A DNA stretch of 64,000 nucleotides, from positions 1 to 64,000 of the forward strand of contig NZ_CAMFHB010000030.1 of the NCBI RefSeq assembly GCF_945952055.1, given 5' to 3'. Below are positions 26,977-35,572 of the stretch, piece by piece. Each line of letters begins with the position of its first letter. Position 1 is the stretch's first letter. The notes under the pieces were generated by a model. That model saw only the letters and a list, made by a program, of their open reading frames with translations. It ran no database searches and was not told where the DNA came from. A program made the translations under genes and the position numbers. This DNA is from an uncultured Alsobacter sp. (GTDB lineage Bacteria > Pseudomonadota > Alphaproteobacteria > Rhizobiales > Beijerinckiaceae).

Positions 26977-28347
26977 TCAGGCCGCCTTCGAGAGTTCGTT
27001 GTGCTGGTTCACCAGCCAGGCGAGGTGGGCCAGTTCCGAAACGAGCGCGTTCTTGTCCCAGTTGCGGAAGTCGGCTTCGAGATCGGCGACGGACTTCTCC
27101 GGCGGCATGCCGTTGTTCTGGATCGTCTTCACCGCCACCAGGAGCTGGGCCATCTCGACCGCGAGCGCCTCGACCGTCCAGGTGCGCAGCACGATGCGCA
27201 GCAGCCGCTCGTTCTCGGGCATCAGGTTGGGCCGCTCGGCGCCCTCGTCGTCCAGCGGCGGCACCCTGAAGGTGGTCAGGTCGTCGATGCCCTCGATGCA
27301 GCGCAGCCGCATGGCGTGTTCGCTGGCCCGCTTGCGGCGGAAGTCGATGCCGGCATAGTCCTCGTACTCGTCGATGCTGCGTGCGGTTCCCAGGCCGAAG
27401 AGGGCGAGGTCCCGGAGCACGTCGGGATCGGAGCTGAGGGCGTAGTTGCTCAGGTGGTTGAAGCGGCGGTAGCCGACGATCGCCTTGAGCTCGCGGTCAT
27501 GCTTGAAGTCGGCGCCTTCGATCTCGCGGCGCTTGATGGTGTTGTTGCGCTGGAACTGGTGCCACACGATCCGGTGGCGCGGGGTGTAGACGTCCCAGCC
27601 GTGCGTGTAGAGGCGGATCGCGTAGCTGACTTCCTCGGTGCCGAAGTGGGCGTAGGGGTCGTAGGGGACCTCCTGGATCATCGTCGACCGGGCCGCCAGC
27701 GAGCCGGCCATGATGAACGGCATGCGATGGTGCTCGGGCATGGGCTCGCCCATCCACACGCCGGTGAAGCGGATGTGCCCGTCGCCCATGAAGCCGTAGG
27801 TCGTCACCAGCCCCGGATAGACCTCGGTGATCAGGTCGCCGGGCGACAGATAGGGCGGCGCGCAGGACGCCAGGACGGACTTCTCGCCGGGGCAGGACTC
27901 GATGTCCTCGATGAGCAAGGTGTCCCAGCCCTTCTCGAAGCGCATGTGCGAGTCGGTCTGGAAGAAGTACTCCTCGCCGCGCCACATGGCCTGGGCGAGG
28001 AAACGGGCCCAGCAGACGCCGCGGCTGGCGCGCCAGTCGAAGTCGAGCTGGCGGATCTGTCCGGGGTGGGTGGGCTTCACCTCGAAGAAGTCGAGGTCGG
28101 CCTGCGGGTCGAACTGCCACACGAGCCCGAGATGGATGCGCTCGGGATGGTCGGCCTTCTCGAACATGTCGCGGACGGTGAGCTGCGTCTCCGGATCGCG
28201 GAAGGATGCGATGGAGACGAAGATCCGCCCCTTGCCCCAGGCCTCGCCCGTGACGTCCGGGTCGGCGGCGGCCCGAATGGCCAGCGCACGCTCGTAGTCG
28301 GCGCGCAGCTCCGGCTCGCTCAGCGTCACGTCCTGGAGTAGGGCCAT
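26977..28347 (-). CDS. GlcNAc-transferase-like glycosyltransferase (PF11397-type)
   Basis: A 456-residue protein. The motif IFVSIASFRDPETQLTVRD near residue 42 and FFQTDSHMRFEKGWD near residue 140 are typical of the family that includes the Dictyostelium Skp1 GlcNAc-transferase, where a DSH motif coordinates the metal and nucleotide sugar. The C-terminal 150 residues have no recognised domain. The ATG at 28347 follows AGAGG; an upstream in-frame start at 28449 would overlap the end of flagellin 2. The gene may be read from the flagellin 2 promoter, because no terminator is seen in the 112-bp gap. Confidence 0.85.
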   Translation of the reverse strand: MALLQDVTLSEPELRADYERALAIRAAADPDVTGEAWGKGRIFVSIASFRDPETQLTVRDMFEKADHPERIHLGLVWQFDPQADLDFFEVKPTHPGQIRQLDFDWRASRGVCWARFLAQAMWRGEEYFFQTDSHMRFEKGWDTLLIEDIESCPGEKSVLASCAPPYLSPGDLITEVYPGLVTTYGFMGDGHIRFTGVWMGEPMPEHHRMPFIMAGSLAARSTMIQEVPYDPYAHFGTEEVSYAIRLYTHGWDVYTPRHRIVWHQFQRNNTIKRREIEGADFKHDRELKAIVGYRRFNHLSNYALSSDPDVLRDLALFGLGTARSIDEYEDYAGIDFRRKRASEHAMRLRCIEGIDDLTTFRVPPLDDEGAERPNLMPENERLLRIVLRTWTVEALAVEMAQLLVAVKTIQNNGMPPEKSVADLEADFRNWDKNALVSELAHLAWLVNQHNELSKAA

Positions 28348-28459
28348 GGGAACCTCTGGTCTGACCTTGGCGCCGAGCCTGCGACCGGCGGGTGAACGGG
28401 ACGGCGCGCTTTCGCCTCGAATCGCACGGAACGGCGCGCGGCGGCGCAACGCGCCCCGA

Positions 28460-29323
28460 TCAGCTGAAGAGACGCAGGACCTGCTGCTCGCGCTGCGACG
28501 CGAGGGAGAGGGAGGTCTGGGCGAGCTGGCCGCGGGTGTTGAGCGAGATCAGCTTGGCGCCTTCCTCGTTCACGTCGGCGAGCGTCAGGTTGTCGGCGCC
28601 GGTCTTCAGGTGGTTGATGATCGCGGCGGTGAATTCCTGGCGGGTCTTGACGATGGCGTTGTTGGCGCCGAGGCCGCTGGCTTCCGCGCGCAGGGTGCTG
28701 ATGGCCTTGGCCAGCGCGGTGAGGGCGGTCTGGATGTTGGCGTCGCCGGTGGTGTCGGTTCCCGCGCCGTTCGTCCAGGCGCCGGCTGCGATCGTCGCCA
28801 GGCCGATGTTCGTGGCGGTGAGCGCTCCCGTGCCGGAGGAGGCGGTGTTCGTCAGCACGCCGAGCGTCGCGGTGGTGGACGAGCTGTCGAACTTCACCGT
28901 GAGCTTGTCGCCGTTCAGCAGGTTGATCCCGTTGAAGCCGGCGTTCTTCATCAGCTCGTCGGCCTGGGCGAGCAGCGTGTTGTACTGCGTGCGCAGGTTG
29001 GTGCGGGTCGTCACGTCCGTGGTGGCGGCGGCGGCCGATGCCAGGCCCTGGGCGGTCTGGAAGAGCTTAGTCATGCCGTCGATGCCGGACGATGCGGCAT
29101 CGATGGTCTTGGTCGCGTTGCTCATCGCGTCCTGGAGAAGGGCCAGGTCGTTGGCGCGATCGTTGAGGCCCGCCGCCGTGAAGTAGTTCAGCGGGTTGTC
29201 GATCGCCGTGTTGACCTTCTTGCCGGTCGCGAGCCGCGTCTGCGCTTCCTGCGCCTGCTGCGTCGTCTTCTGAATCGTCATCAGTGCGTCGCGGATTCCC
29301 GACGACAGGGTGACTTCGGCCAT
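28460..29323 (-). CDS. Flagellin (copy 2)
   Basis: A 287-residue flagellin closely similar to copy 1: EVTLSSGIRDALMTI, TRLATGKKVNTAIDNPLNYF, and the C-terminal VNEEGAKLISLNTRGQLAQT. Differences concentrate in the central Ser/Thr-rich part. The ATG at 29323 is preferred over a GTG at 29335 because GGAG sits just upstream. Two flagellins in one filament system are common in alphaproteobacteria. Here they bracket a pair of glycosyltransferase genes. Confidence 0.95.
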   Translation of the reverse strand: MAEVTLSSGIRDALMTIQKTTQQAQEAQTRLATGKKVNTAIDNPLNYFTAAGLNDRANDLALLQDAMSNATKTIDAASSGIDGMTKLFQTAQGLASAAAATTDVTTRTNLRTQYNTLLAQADELMKNAGFNGINLLNGDKLTVKFDSSSTTATLGVLTNTASSGTGALTATNIGLATIAAGAWTNGAGTDTTGDANIQTALTALAKAISTLRAEASGLGANNAIVKTRQEFTAAIINHLKTGADNLTLADVNEEGAKLISLNTRGQLAQTSLSLASQREQQVLRLFS

Positions 29324-29361
29324 GCTCGGCTCCACTCGCGATCGTTTTCACGCTTTCCGGC

Positions 29362-29384
29362 ATGGTTAACGGGAAAGGTTAAAG
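29362..29384 (-). promoter_or_regulatory. CtrA-like half-sites upstream of flagellin 2
   Basis: On the minus strand TTTAACC-TTTCCCG-TTAACCAT places two TTAACC half-sites one after the other, the second being the TTAACCAT half-site used by CtrA. The spacing between TTAA cores is 9, not the canonical 7. It lies about 40-60 bases upstream of the ATG. Confidence 0.45.
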
Positions 29385-29591
29385 ATACCTTTCGCGCATA
29401 GGTCGTTTTTTGAGATATATGCTCGATTAGATTGTATTTTGTGCCGCGCGGGGCTGTTGAGCGGCGGTTTCGCCGCCTCTCCCTGCCACCGCCGGGGCCT
29501 CCTCCAGCGTTTACGCTCCTGAAACGCGAGCCTTGGCATGGTGAACGCGCCGGGACTTGGCGGATCGTTCGCCGGCGGCAGGAGGCCAGCC

Positions 29592-30365
29592 ATGAAGCTC
29601 GTCATCGACACCGAGGCGCGGACGCTCGATCGCGTCGAGGGGGACGTGCGGACGTCGCTTCCGCTCTACAGCGACGATGCTTTCGAGGCCATCGCCGACC
29701 TCTACGTGAAGGTCGGCTGGAACCAGAAATACCTTTACACCTTCAGCTGGATGGGCCGCCCCATCATCCAGATGCCGGACGACGTCATGCGCGTCCAGGA
29801 GGCCATCCACGCCATCAAGCCGGATCTCGTCATCGAGACCGGCGTCGCCCATGGCGGGTCGCTGATCCTCTATGCCTCGCTCCTGGAAGCGATGGGCGAG
29901 GGGCACGTGATCGGCGTCGACATCGAGATCCGGCCGCACAACCGCACCGCGATCGAGGCGCATCCGCTGTTCAAGCGGATCACGCTGGTCGAGGGGAGTT
30001 CCACGGCGCCCGACATCGTGGCCCAGGTCCGCGACAAGGCCGCCGGCTACAAGCGGGTGATGGTGCTGCTCGATTCCAACCATACCCGCGAGCACGTGGC
30101 CGCCGAACTGGAGGCCTACGCCCCCCTGGTCACCCCGGGCTCCTACATCGTGGCCACCGACGGCATCATGGCGATGGTCGCCGACACGCCCCGCGGCAAG
30201 CCGGAGTGGACCGAGGACAATCCGTCCCGGGCCGCGGAGGACTTCGCGGCGCGCCATCCTGAGTTCACCCTGCTGCCGGAGCCCCCGACGCCGTTCAACG
30301 AGAGCACGCTCACCCGCCAGCTCGTGACCCATTGGCCGCAGGCCTGGCTGCGCAGAAACGGCTGA
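29592..30365 (+). CDS. CmcI/cephalosporin-hydroxylase-family methyltransferase
   Basis: A 257-residue protein of the CmcI / rhamnosyl O-methyltransferase family (PF04989). The SAM-binding core is visible as LVIETGVAHGGSLILYAS near residue 78, then GVDIEI, and LLDSNHTREHVAAEL. Members are found in polysaccharide and flagellin-modification loci, where they probably O-methylate sugars. GGAGG just upstream supports the ATG at 29592. It is divergent from flagellin 2 and convergent with the second FlaF-like gene. Confidence 0.85.
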   Translation: MKLVIDTEARTLDRVEGDVRTSLPLYSDDAFEAIADLYVKVGWNQKYLYTFSWMGRPIIQMPDDVMRVQEAIHAIKPDLVIETGVAHGGSLILYASLLEAMGEGHVIGVDIEIRPHNRTAIEAHPLFKRITLVEGSSTAPDIVAQVRDKAAGYKRVMVLLDSNHTREHVAAELEAYAPLVTPGSYIVATDGIMAMVADTPRGKPEWTEDNPSRAAEDFAARHPEFTLLPEPPTPFNESTLTRQLVTHWPQAWLRRNG

Positions 30366-30369
30366 GTTG

Positions 30370-30864
30370 TCAGGCCGTTGCGCGGCGGTCCGCGTGGACT
30401 GATTCAGCTTTCGCGTGTTCCCGTCCGTCATTGCGCGCCGGGGATGAGGATCTCGCCCTAAGCCGCTCGGCGAGAGTCCTTTTCCTCGTTTCGGTGGGTG
30501 TCGATGCCCGTCGCAACGCCTGCGCGTAGCGCGCCGTGATCCGCACCAACCGGGTCAGCGTCTCCTCGGAGGGGGACTCGACCGCCGCGTGAAGCGCGTC
30601 GAACACCGTACCGGCAATCCGGGCCGCCGCGTCCTGGCCCTCCTGCGGCATCTCCTCGTCGTCGAGGACGTCGCCCAGCACCAGGCTCCAGACGCGGGTG
30701 GCATGGTCCAGCACCGCGTCGAGCTCCTCCCGGGGTGCGGGCCAGCCGTTCAGCAGGTCGTGGATCCGTCTCGCCGACGCGAACAGGACTTCGGCCTGGA
30801 GCTCGGTGCCCGTCAGGGCGAGCTTCGCCGTGGCGGCGTAGGCCGCGGATGCGAACTGGTACAT
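30370..30864 (-). CDS. Divergent FlaF-like protein (second copy)
   Basis: A 164-residue protein whose first 110 residues follow the FlaF pattern: SAAYAATAKLALTGTELQAE, VLDHATRVWSLVLGDVLDDEEMP, and AARIAGTVFDALHAAVES, which aligns by eye with the same positions in flaF at 23685-24059. About 50 arginine-rich residues are added at the C-terminus. It lies 111 bp downstream of a flagellin-like gene on the same strand, suggesting a dedicated regulator or export factor for that protein. No FlbT partner is adjacent. Confidence 0.7.
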   Translation of the reverse strand: MYQFASAAYAATAKLALTGTELQAEVLFASARRIHDLLNGWPAPREELDAVLDHATRVWSLVLGDVLDDEEMPQEGQDAAARIAGTVFDALHAAVESPSEETLTRLVRITARYAQALRRASTPTETRKRTLAERLRARSSSPARNDGREHAKAESVHADRRATA

Positions 30865-30975
30865 TCTGTACTCCGTGAAACCCGCTTCTGCGGATCATGG
30901 CGCTCCTGCTCCCGGCCGACGTGCCGGGACCAGGCCTTGCTGCCGGCGTGAGCCCCAGGGCTCGCCGCCGCACTC

Positions 30976-32310
30976 TCAAAGCAGCTTCAGCAGGCTCTGG
31001 GAGGTTTCCATGCGCACGGCGATCATCTTGATGGCGGCCTGGCGATTGGCCTGCAGGGAGGCCAGGCGCACCGTCTCCATGTCCAGGTCGGCCGAGGTGA
31101 GGTCGCTCGACGCGGCGTTGAGCACGTCGGCGAGGCCCTTGTTGAAGGTGACGCGGTTGTCGACCATCTGCTGGTTCGAACTCGTCGTCGCCGACCGGGT
31201 CTCGACGGTGGCCAGGGCGTTGCGGACGCTGTCGAGGGCCCCCTCGAGATCCGCGTCCTTGGCGAACCGCGACACGTAGGAGGATGCCAGCCCCAGGCCC
31301 TGTGCGTCGCTGGCGGTCGAGAATCCCATCTCGAACCCGCTCGCGTCGCCGTCGCTGAGCGGGACCTTCAGCTTCGCGCCACCGCCGTTCCCGTCGCCCA
31401 GGAGCATGTTGTCGACCTGCGAGACGCCCGAGTCGCGGGCGAGCAGGTCGATCTGCCGCATGGTGCTCAGATAGGAGCGATAGGTCTCCTCGCGCTGCTT
31501 CATGGCCGCGGTGGAGACGGTGGTGGGATCGAAGGTGACCGAACTCGTCGACGTGCCGAGGGTGGAGGCGGACAGGCCCGAGAACATCTTGCCCAGGTCG
31601 TTGACGGCCGTCCCGGCGCCGTTGGCCTCCAGCGTGATCGTCATCGTCGCGTCGGTGGTCAGGGCGAGCTGGCCGCCGTCCAGGCTCGCCGACACGGCGT
31701 GGGTGGTGGCACCGTCTGCGAAGGAGAGCTTGCCGAGCTGATCGATGAAGTCCTGGACCTTGCCCACCGCGATGGGGTTGGCGGCCGATCCCGCGGCGGG
31801 AGCGGTCGACCCGGTCAGCTGGGCTCCGCCGCCGGCGGGGGCCGTCGTCGTCATCTTGAAATAGACCTTCGTGCCGGCCGGGCCGACCGCGATGGAGATG
31901 ACGTCCCCTTCGTTGAAGCGGGTGGCGCCCGTGCCGACCAGGCTCGCCGCGCTGCCGGCAAAGCCCATCGTCGAGACGGCGCGGGTCGCCAGCGCGTCCA
32001 CCTTCGTCTCCAGCGAGTCGCTCAAGGTCTGCGACAGCGACTCCAGCTGCTGCTTCATGGTGTCCAGAGCGCTCTTCGCCGACTTCAGGGCCCGCGACGT
32101 CACCGACGTGTCGGCGTTGAGACGCAGGAGATCCTCGGCGCGGCCCTTGTAGCTTTCGGCCCGGAAGAAGGCCTCCGGGTCATCCTGGGCGCTGTTCACC
32201 CGCTTGCCCGTCGACAGGCGCTTGCTGACCATGTCGATCTCGTCGGCGTTGCCGCGCATCATCGACAACATGGACACGAGGGAAGAATCGAGACCCGACA
32301 ACGACGCCAT
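30976..32310 (-). CDS. Divergent flagellin-like protein
   Basis: A 444-residue protein with both flagellin ends. The N-terminal MVSKRLSTGKRVNSAQDDPEAFFRAE corresponds to the flagellin RLATGKKVNTAIDNPLNFF block. The C-terminal SSDLTSADLDMETVRLASLQANRQAAIKM corresponds to the flagellin C-terminal helix. The centre is longer than in the two flagellins and unrelated to them. It could be an alternative filament subunit, a FlgL-like junction protein or a minor flagellin; sequence alone does not decide. It is followed by its own FlaF-like gene. Confidence 0.8.
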   Translation of the reverse strand: MASLSGLDSSLVSMLSMMRGNADEIDMVSKRLSTGKRVNSAQDDPEAFFRAESYKGRAEDLLRLNADTSVTSRALKSAKSALDTMKQQLESLSQTLSDSLETKVDALATRAVSTMGFAGSAASLVGTGATRFNEGDVISIAVGPAGTKVYFKMTTTAPAGGGAQLTGSTAPAAGSAANPIAVGKVQDFIDQLGKLSFADGATTHAVSASLDGGQLALTTDATMTITLEANGAGTAVNDLGKMFSGLSASTLGTSTSSVTFDPTTVSTAAMKQREETYRSYLSTMRQIDLLARDSGVSQVDNMLLGDGNGGGAKLKVPLSDGDASGFEMGFSTASDAQGLGLASSYVSRFAKDADLEGALDSVRNALATVETRSATTSSNQQMVDNRVTFNKGLADVLNAASSDLTSADLDMETVRLASLQANRQAAIKMIAVRMETSQSLLKLL

Positions 32311-32473
32311 AAATCACCTTTGAAAATACAGACAGGTTCAATGTGTCGCTTTGTGCACGAATTCGACTTAAATCGACGTAAGAAAACCTCGTGAGCGTCC
32401 CGCAAATCGGTCCGCTCGCATTTGCTTCAAATTGTATGGAATGGGTCCGCCAAGGGGCGCGGGGGAGAACCGC

Positions 32474-32866
32474 TCACGCGGACTTGGCGACGTGCTCCAC
32501 GTCGGCAGGCGTGTCGGGCTTCGTCTTGGCCTGGGCAGCGGCGATATAGGCGCGCAGCCGCAGGATCGCCTCGTCGGGGATCTGCTGCACGACTTCGCCG
32601 GTGCGCGTGTCCGTCTTGCGGAACACCAGGGCGTTGGTGTCCTGGTCCTTGGTCGTCTGCTTGCGGACTTCCTCGGTGGAACTGTCCTGCAGAGCGCGGG
32701 CGGCGCGCGAAATCTCGACGCTGGCGGCCTCGGTCGGCGCCGTCGCCGTCACCGTCTTGGCGGGGGACAATTCCGTGGTCACGGCCTCCCGCACGGGCTG
32801 CGGGTCCGGTCGGGCGACCACGGGGGCCGGCTGTTGCGTCGGCCGGTTCAGGGGGCCGATGTCCAT
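32474..32866 (-). CDS. FlaG-like flagellar protein
   Basis: A 130-residue soluble protein. A disordered proline/threonine-rich N-terminus is followed by a C-terminal segment (LVFRKTDTRTGEVVQQIPDEAILRLRAYI) characteristic of FlaG proteins (form: F..D..TGEVI.QIP.E..L). FlaG proteins influence filament length or assembly. The gene lies 163 bp upstream of the flagellin-like gene on the same strand. Confidence 0.75.
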   Translation of the reverse strand: MDIGPLNRPTQQPAPVVARPDPQPVREAVTTELSPAKTVTATAPTEAASVEISRAARALQDSSTEEVRKQTTKDQDTNALVFRKTDTRTGEVVQQIPDEAILRLRAYIAAAQAKTKPDTPADVEHVAKSA

Positions 32867-33003
32867 GTCGAAATCCTCTCGACGGTACGACCTGCTTCTG
32901 GTCGTCCCCTATCGGTTACCTGAGGAGTCCGAAATCGCTGTTACCCGAGATTGTAAAATTCTTTGTATGCACGTTTTTGACGGCGGCGCGCCCTTGGCGC
33001 AGC

Positions 33004-33477
33004 TCACAGGCTCTTCGAGATCATCAACGGACCCGGCGACTGGCGGGACGCCGGGCGCTGCCGGCCCTGGCCGTAGGTGTTGAGCGTGCGCGGCGCGTCG
33101 ACCTCCGCGGCCAGGCTGCGCACGATCCCTTCCGAGACCGAGCGGGCCGTGGCCAGCACGGCCATGTTGACGCTGAGCGCCTCCGCCAGCGACGCCTGCG
33201 CCTGCTTGAGGCGCGCGACGGAGGCGGGGGCCCAGCGGGCGAGCGCGATGGCGTTCGACTTGAGGGCGTCCAGGCCCTGGACATAGGCCTTGGCGGCGTC
33301 GGACTTGGCGTCGGCGAGGGTCGCGGCCTCGCGCAGACGCGAGGCGCGCAGCAGCTCCGTCTCGTCCAGCACGACCCGGTTCAGGGATCCCATGAGGCCG
33401 ATGAGGGCTTCCACCATGGCTTCGGCGTCGCGCGGAGACGTGACGGCGGCCTTGGGAGCGGGCTCAGCGGGACGCAT
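33004..33477 (-). CDS. FlgN-like flagellar chaperone (putative)
   Basis: A 157-residue helical protein with heptad-like leucines (MVEALIGLMGSLNRVVLDETELLRASRLREA) and an arginine/serine-rich tail. This pattern and its place as last gene of the flgI-flgJ unit fit the FlgN/FlbY-type chaperones that escort hook-associated proteins. A very good ribosome-binding site (GGGAGGTG) supports the ATG at 33477, which overlaps the upstream gene by 14 bases. The family call is by pattern only. Confidence 0.7.
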   Translation of the reverse strand: MRPAEPAPKAAVTSPRDAEAMVEALIGLMGSLNRVVLDETELLRASRLREAATLADAKSDAAKAYVQGLDALKSNAIALARWAPASVARLKQAQASLAEALSVNMAVLATARSVSEGIVRSLAAEVDAPRTLNTYGQGRQRPASRQSPGPLMISKSL

Positions 33478-33781
33478 GGGCACCTCCCTGGATCTTGAGG
33501 AGTTCATTGTAGATGTTGGAGGCGATGCCGACGCCGCCGGCCTTGCTGATGCCGGAGGCGTATTCCTTGGTCAGCATGTCGCGCCAGATCTGGCCGCCCG
33601 TGCCTTCCGCCGCCAGGGGCCCTTCGCCGCCGAGGCCCGACGTCATGTGGCCGAACATGTTCTCCAGAAACAGCGTCTCGAACTCGCTCGCCGTCTTCCA
33701 GAGCTTGGCGTCCCGCTGGCTGGGGGAGGGGATCCTGGCGGTCCCGGGGATCGTCGGCGTCGTCGAAAGGGCGGTTGCCAT
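33464..33781 (-). CDS. flgJ: Rod-binding protein, FlgJ N-terminal type (CheL-like)
   Basis: A 105-residue protein containing only the rod-binding half of FlgJ: ASEFETLFLENMFGHMTSGL, then TGGQIWRDMLTKEYASGISKAGGVGIA. The muramidase half of enterobacterial FlgJ is absent, as usual in alphaproteobacteria, where the protein is often called CheL. It helps rod assembly in the periplasm. Its ATG overlaps the TGA of flgI (TGATG), so translation is coupled. Confidence 0.92.
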   Translation of the reverse strand: MATALSTTPTIPGTARIPSPSQRDAKLWKTASEFETLFLENMFGHMTSGLGGEGPLAAEGTGGQIWRDMLTKEYASGISKAGGVGIASNIYNELLKIQGGAHASR

Positions 33782-34908
33782 CACATCACCTCGATTTCGG
33801 CCTGCAGGGCGCCGGAGGCCTTGATGGCCTGCAGGATGCTGATCATGTCGCGCGGGCCGATGCCCAGCGCGTTGAGGCCGTCGACGAGCTCCTTGAGCGT
33901 CACGCCCTCGCGCACGACTGCGAGCTTCTTGCCGCTGCCGTCGTCGACGGTGACGCCGCTGCGCGGCACCACCGTGGTCTGACCGTTGGAGAGAGCGTTT
34001 GGCTGGCTCACCACCGGCTGCTCGGTGATGGTGACCGTGAGGTTGCCCTGGGCCACCGCCACGGTCGAGACGCGGACGTCCTTGCCCATGACGATGATGC
34101 CGGAGCGCTCGTCGATCACGACGCGGGCGAGCTGGTCGGGGTCCACCCGCAGCTGCTCGATGTCGGTGAGCAGCTGGACCATGTTGCCCTGGTAGCGGGG
34201 CGGGATCTGGATGCTGACGGTCGAGGGGTCCGTGGGCTCGGCGGTGTCGCCGCCCATGAAGTCGTTGATGGCCGAGGCGATGCGCTTGGCGGTCGTCAGG
34301 TCCGGGTTGCGCAGCGACAGGCGCAGGGTCTTCAGCGTCCGGAACTGGAACTCGATCTCGCGTTCCACCAGGGCCCCGTTGGCGATCCGGCCCACCGTCG
34401 GCACGCCGCGGGTGACGCTGGCGGCGTCGGCCTGGGCGGCGAAGCCCGAGATGGACACGGCACCCTGGCCGACAGCGTAGACCTCGCCATCGGCGCCGAG
34501 CAGGGGCGTGACGAGCAGCGTGCCGCCCTGCAGGCTCTTGGCATCGCCCAGCGCCGACACCGTGACGTCGAGGCGGGTGCCCTGGGTTCCGAAGGCGGGC
34601 AGGTTCGCCGTCACCATCACCGCCGCGACGTTGGCCGTGCGCAGGTTGGCGCCGCGGGTGTTCACGCCGAGCCGCTCCAGCATCGCGGTGAGGCTCTGCT
34701 TGGTGAAGGGCGAGTTGGCGAGGCTGTCGCCGGTGCCGTTGAGACCGACCACGAGCCCGTAGCCGATGAGCTGGTTCTGCCGGATGCCCTCGATCGAGGC
34801 GAGGTCCTTGATCCGCGAGCTGGCGGCCGAGGCGGGCATGGCCTGGGCGATCCCCCCGGCGAGAACCAGGGCGGCGACGATGCGGGAAAGGCGACGGACC
34901 AGTGTCAT
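33781..34908 (-). CDS. flgI: Flagellar P-ring protein FlgI
   Basis: A 375-residue protein with a signal peptide (ALVLAGGIAQAMPASA). The mature start SRIKDLASIEGIRQNQLIGYGLVVGLNGTGD is diagnostic of FlgI. It forms the P ring around the rod in the periplasm. It is transcribed divergently from fliX, as in Caulobacter, and is followed by flgJ and a FlgN-like gene in an overlapping operon. Confidence 0.97.
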   Translation of the reverse strand: MTLVRRLSRIVAALVLAGGIAQAMPASAASSRIKDLASIEGIRQNQLIGYGLVVGLNGTGDSLANSPFTKQSLTAMLERLGVNTRGANLRTANVAAVMVTANLPAFGTQGTRLDVTVSALGDAKSLQGGTLLVTPLLGADGEVYAVGQGAVSISGFAAQADAASVTRGVPTVGRIANGALVEREIEFQFRTLKTLRLSLRNPDLTTAKRIASAINDFMGGDTAEPTDPSTVSIQIPPRYQGNMVQLLTDIEQLRVDPDQLARVVIDERSGIIVMGKDVRVSTVAVAQGNLTVTITEQPVVSQPNALSNGQTTVVPRSGVTVDDGSGKKLAVVREGVTLKELVDGLNALGIGPRDMISILQAIKASGALQAEIEVM

Positions 34909-34934
34909 GGCGGCTTCCTGTGGCGCTGACCCGG

Positions 34935-34950
34935 TGCGAGCCGCGTGCCA
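34935..34950 (-). promoter_or_regulatory. Probable sigma-54 promoter of flgI
   Basis: On the minus strand TGGCAC-GCGGC-TCGCA has a perfect -24 element and a -12 element with one change (TCGC for TTGC) at the correct GG-N10-GC spacing. It ends 27 bases before the flgI ATG. A FlbD-like site lies 85-100 bp upstream. Confidence 0.5.
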
Positions 34951-35034
34951 CCCGGCAAGTGGCTGTTTTTTCTGTCCGATTTGACTCGATGCCCGTTATG
35001 GACGGGAAACCTTGCCGTGCTGTTTCGCGGCGCT

Positions 35035-35051
35035 CCGGCAAAACCTGCCCA
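35035..35051. promoter_or_regulatory. FlbD-like site between flgI and fliX
   Basis: CCGGCA-AAAACC-TGCC resembles the CCGGCA-N5-TGCC palindrome but with a 6-base spacer. It lies just upstream of the CtrA-like box of fliX and about 85 bp upstream of the flgI sigma-54-like promoter, so it could serve both. Confidence 0.4.
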
Positions 35052-35056
35052 GCCGT

Positions 35057-35075
35057 TAACCGGTGCTTAACCATG
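35057..35075 (+). promoter_or_regulatory. CtrA-like box upstream of fliX
   Basis: TTAA-CCGGTGC-TTAACCAT is a perfect TTAA-N7-TTAA CtrA consensus, centred about 50 bases before the fliX ATG. Confidence 0.75.
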
Positions 35076-35115
35076 GGCGGCAAAGCTCGGGCGTGAACCC
35101 CGAGGGCCTGCCGCC

Positions 35116-35523
35116 ATGCGCATCGACCCCAAAATGCCCTTGTCCACCGCCGCGGCGAGCCCACGGCGGTCGACCTCGCGCGGGTTCACCCTGGATTCCC
35201 CGGCCGAGGAGGCGAGGGGAGGCGCCGCGGCGGCCTCGTCCTCGACGAGCCTCGCCGGCATCGACGCGCTGCTGGTGCTGCAAGCGGAAGAGGATCCCAC
35301 CCAGCGCCGCCGGCGCATCGCCAAGCGCGGCAGCGACATCCTCGACGTGCTCGACACGATCAAGGCGGCGCTGATCGCCGGCCGCGTGCAGGTGTCCGAG
35401 CTCGCCCGCCTCCAGACCATGCTGCAGCAGCGGCGCGAGACCTCCGACGATCCCCGCCTGGACGAGGTGATCGCGCATATCGAGCTTCGCGCCGCCGTGG
35501 AACTCGCCAAGCTGGGGCGGTGA
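35116..35523 (+). CDS. fliX: Flagellar assembly regulator FliX
   Basis: A 135-residue protein. The disordered N-terminal third is followed by a helical domain (GIDALLVLQAEEDPTQRRRRIAKRGSDILDVLDTIKAALI) typical of FliX. In Caulobacter FliX couples basal-body assembly to FlbD, the sigma-54 activator. Its position divergent from flgI is the same there. Presence of fliX implies an flbD-type gene elsewhere in this genome. Confidence 0.93.
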   Translation: MRIDPKMPLSTAAASPRRSTSRGFTLDSPAEEARGGAAAASSSTSLAGIDALLVLQAEEDPTQRRRRIAKRGSDILDVLDTIKAALIAGRVQVSELARLQTMLQQRRETSDDPRLDEVIAHIELRAAVELAKLGR

Positions 35524-35572
35524 GCGGCGCCGACGGCCGACCGGTCCAGCTGGCAGTTCCCTCTCCGCGTCC

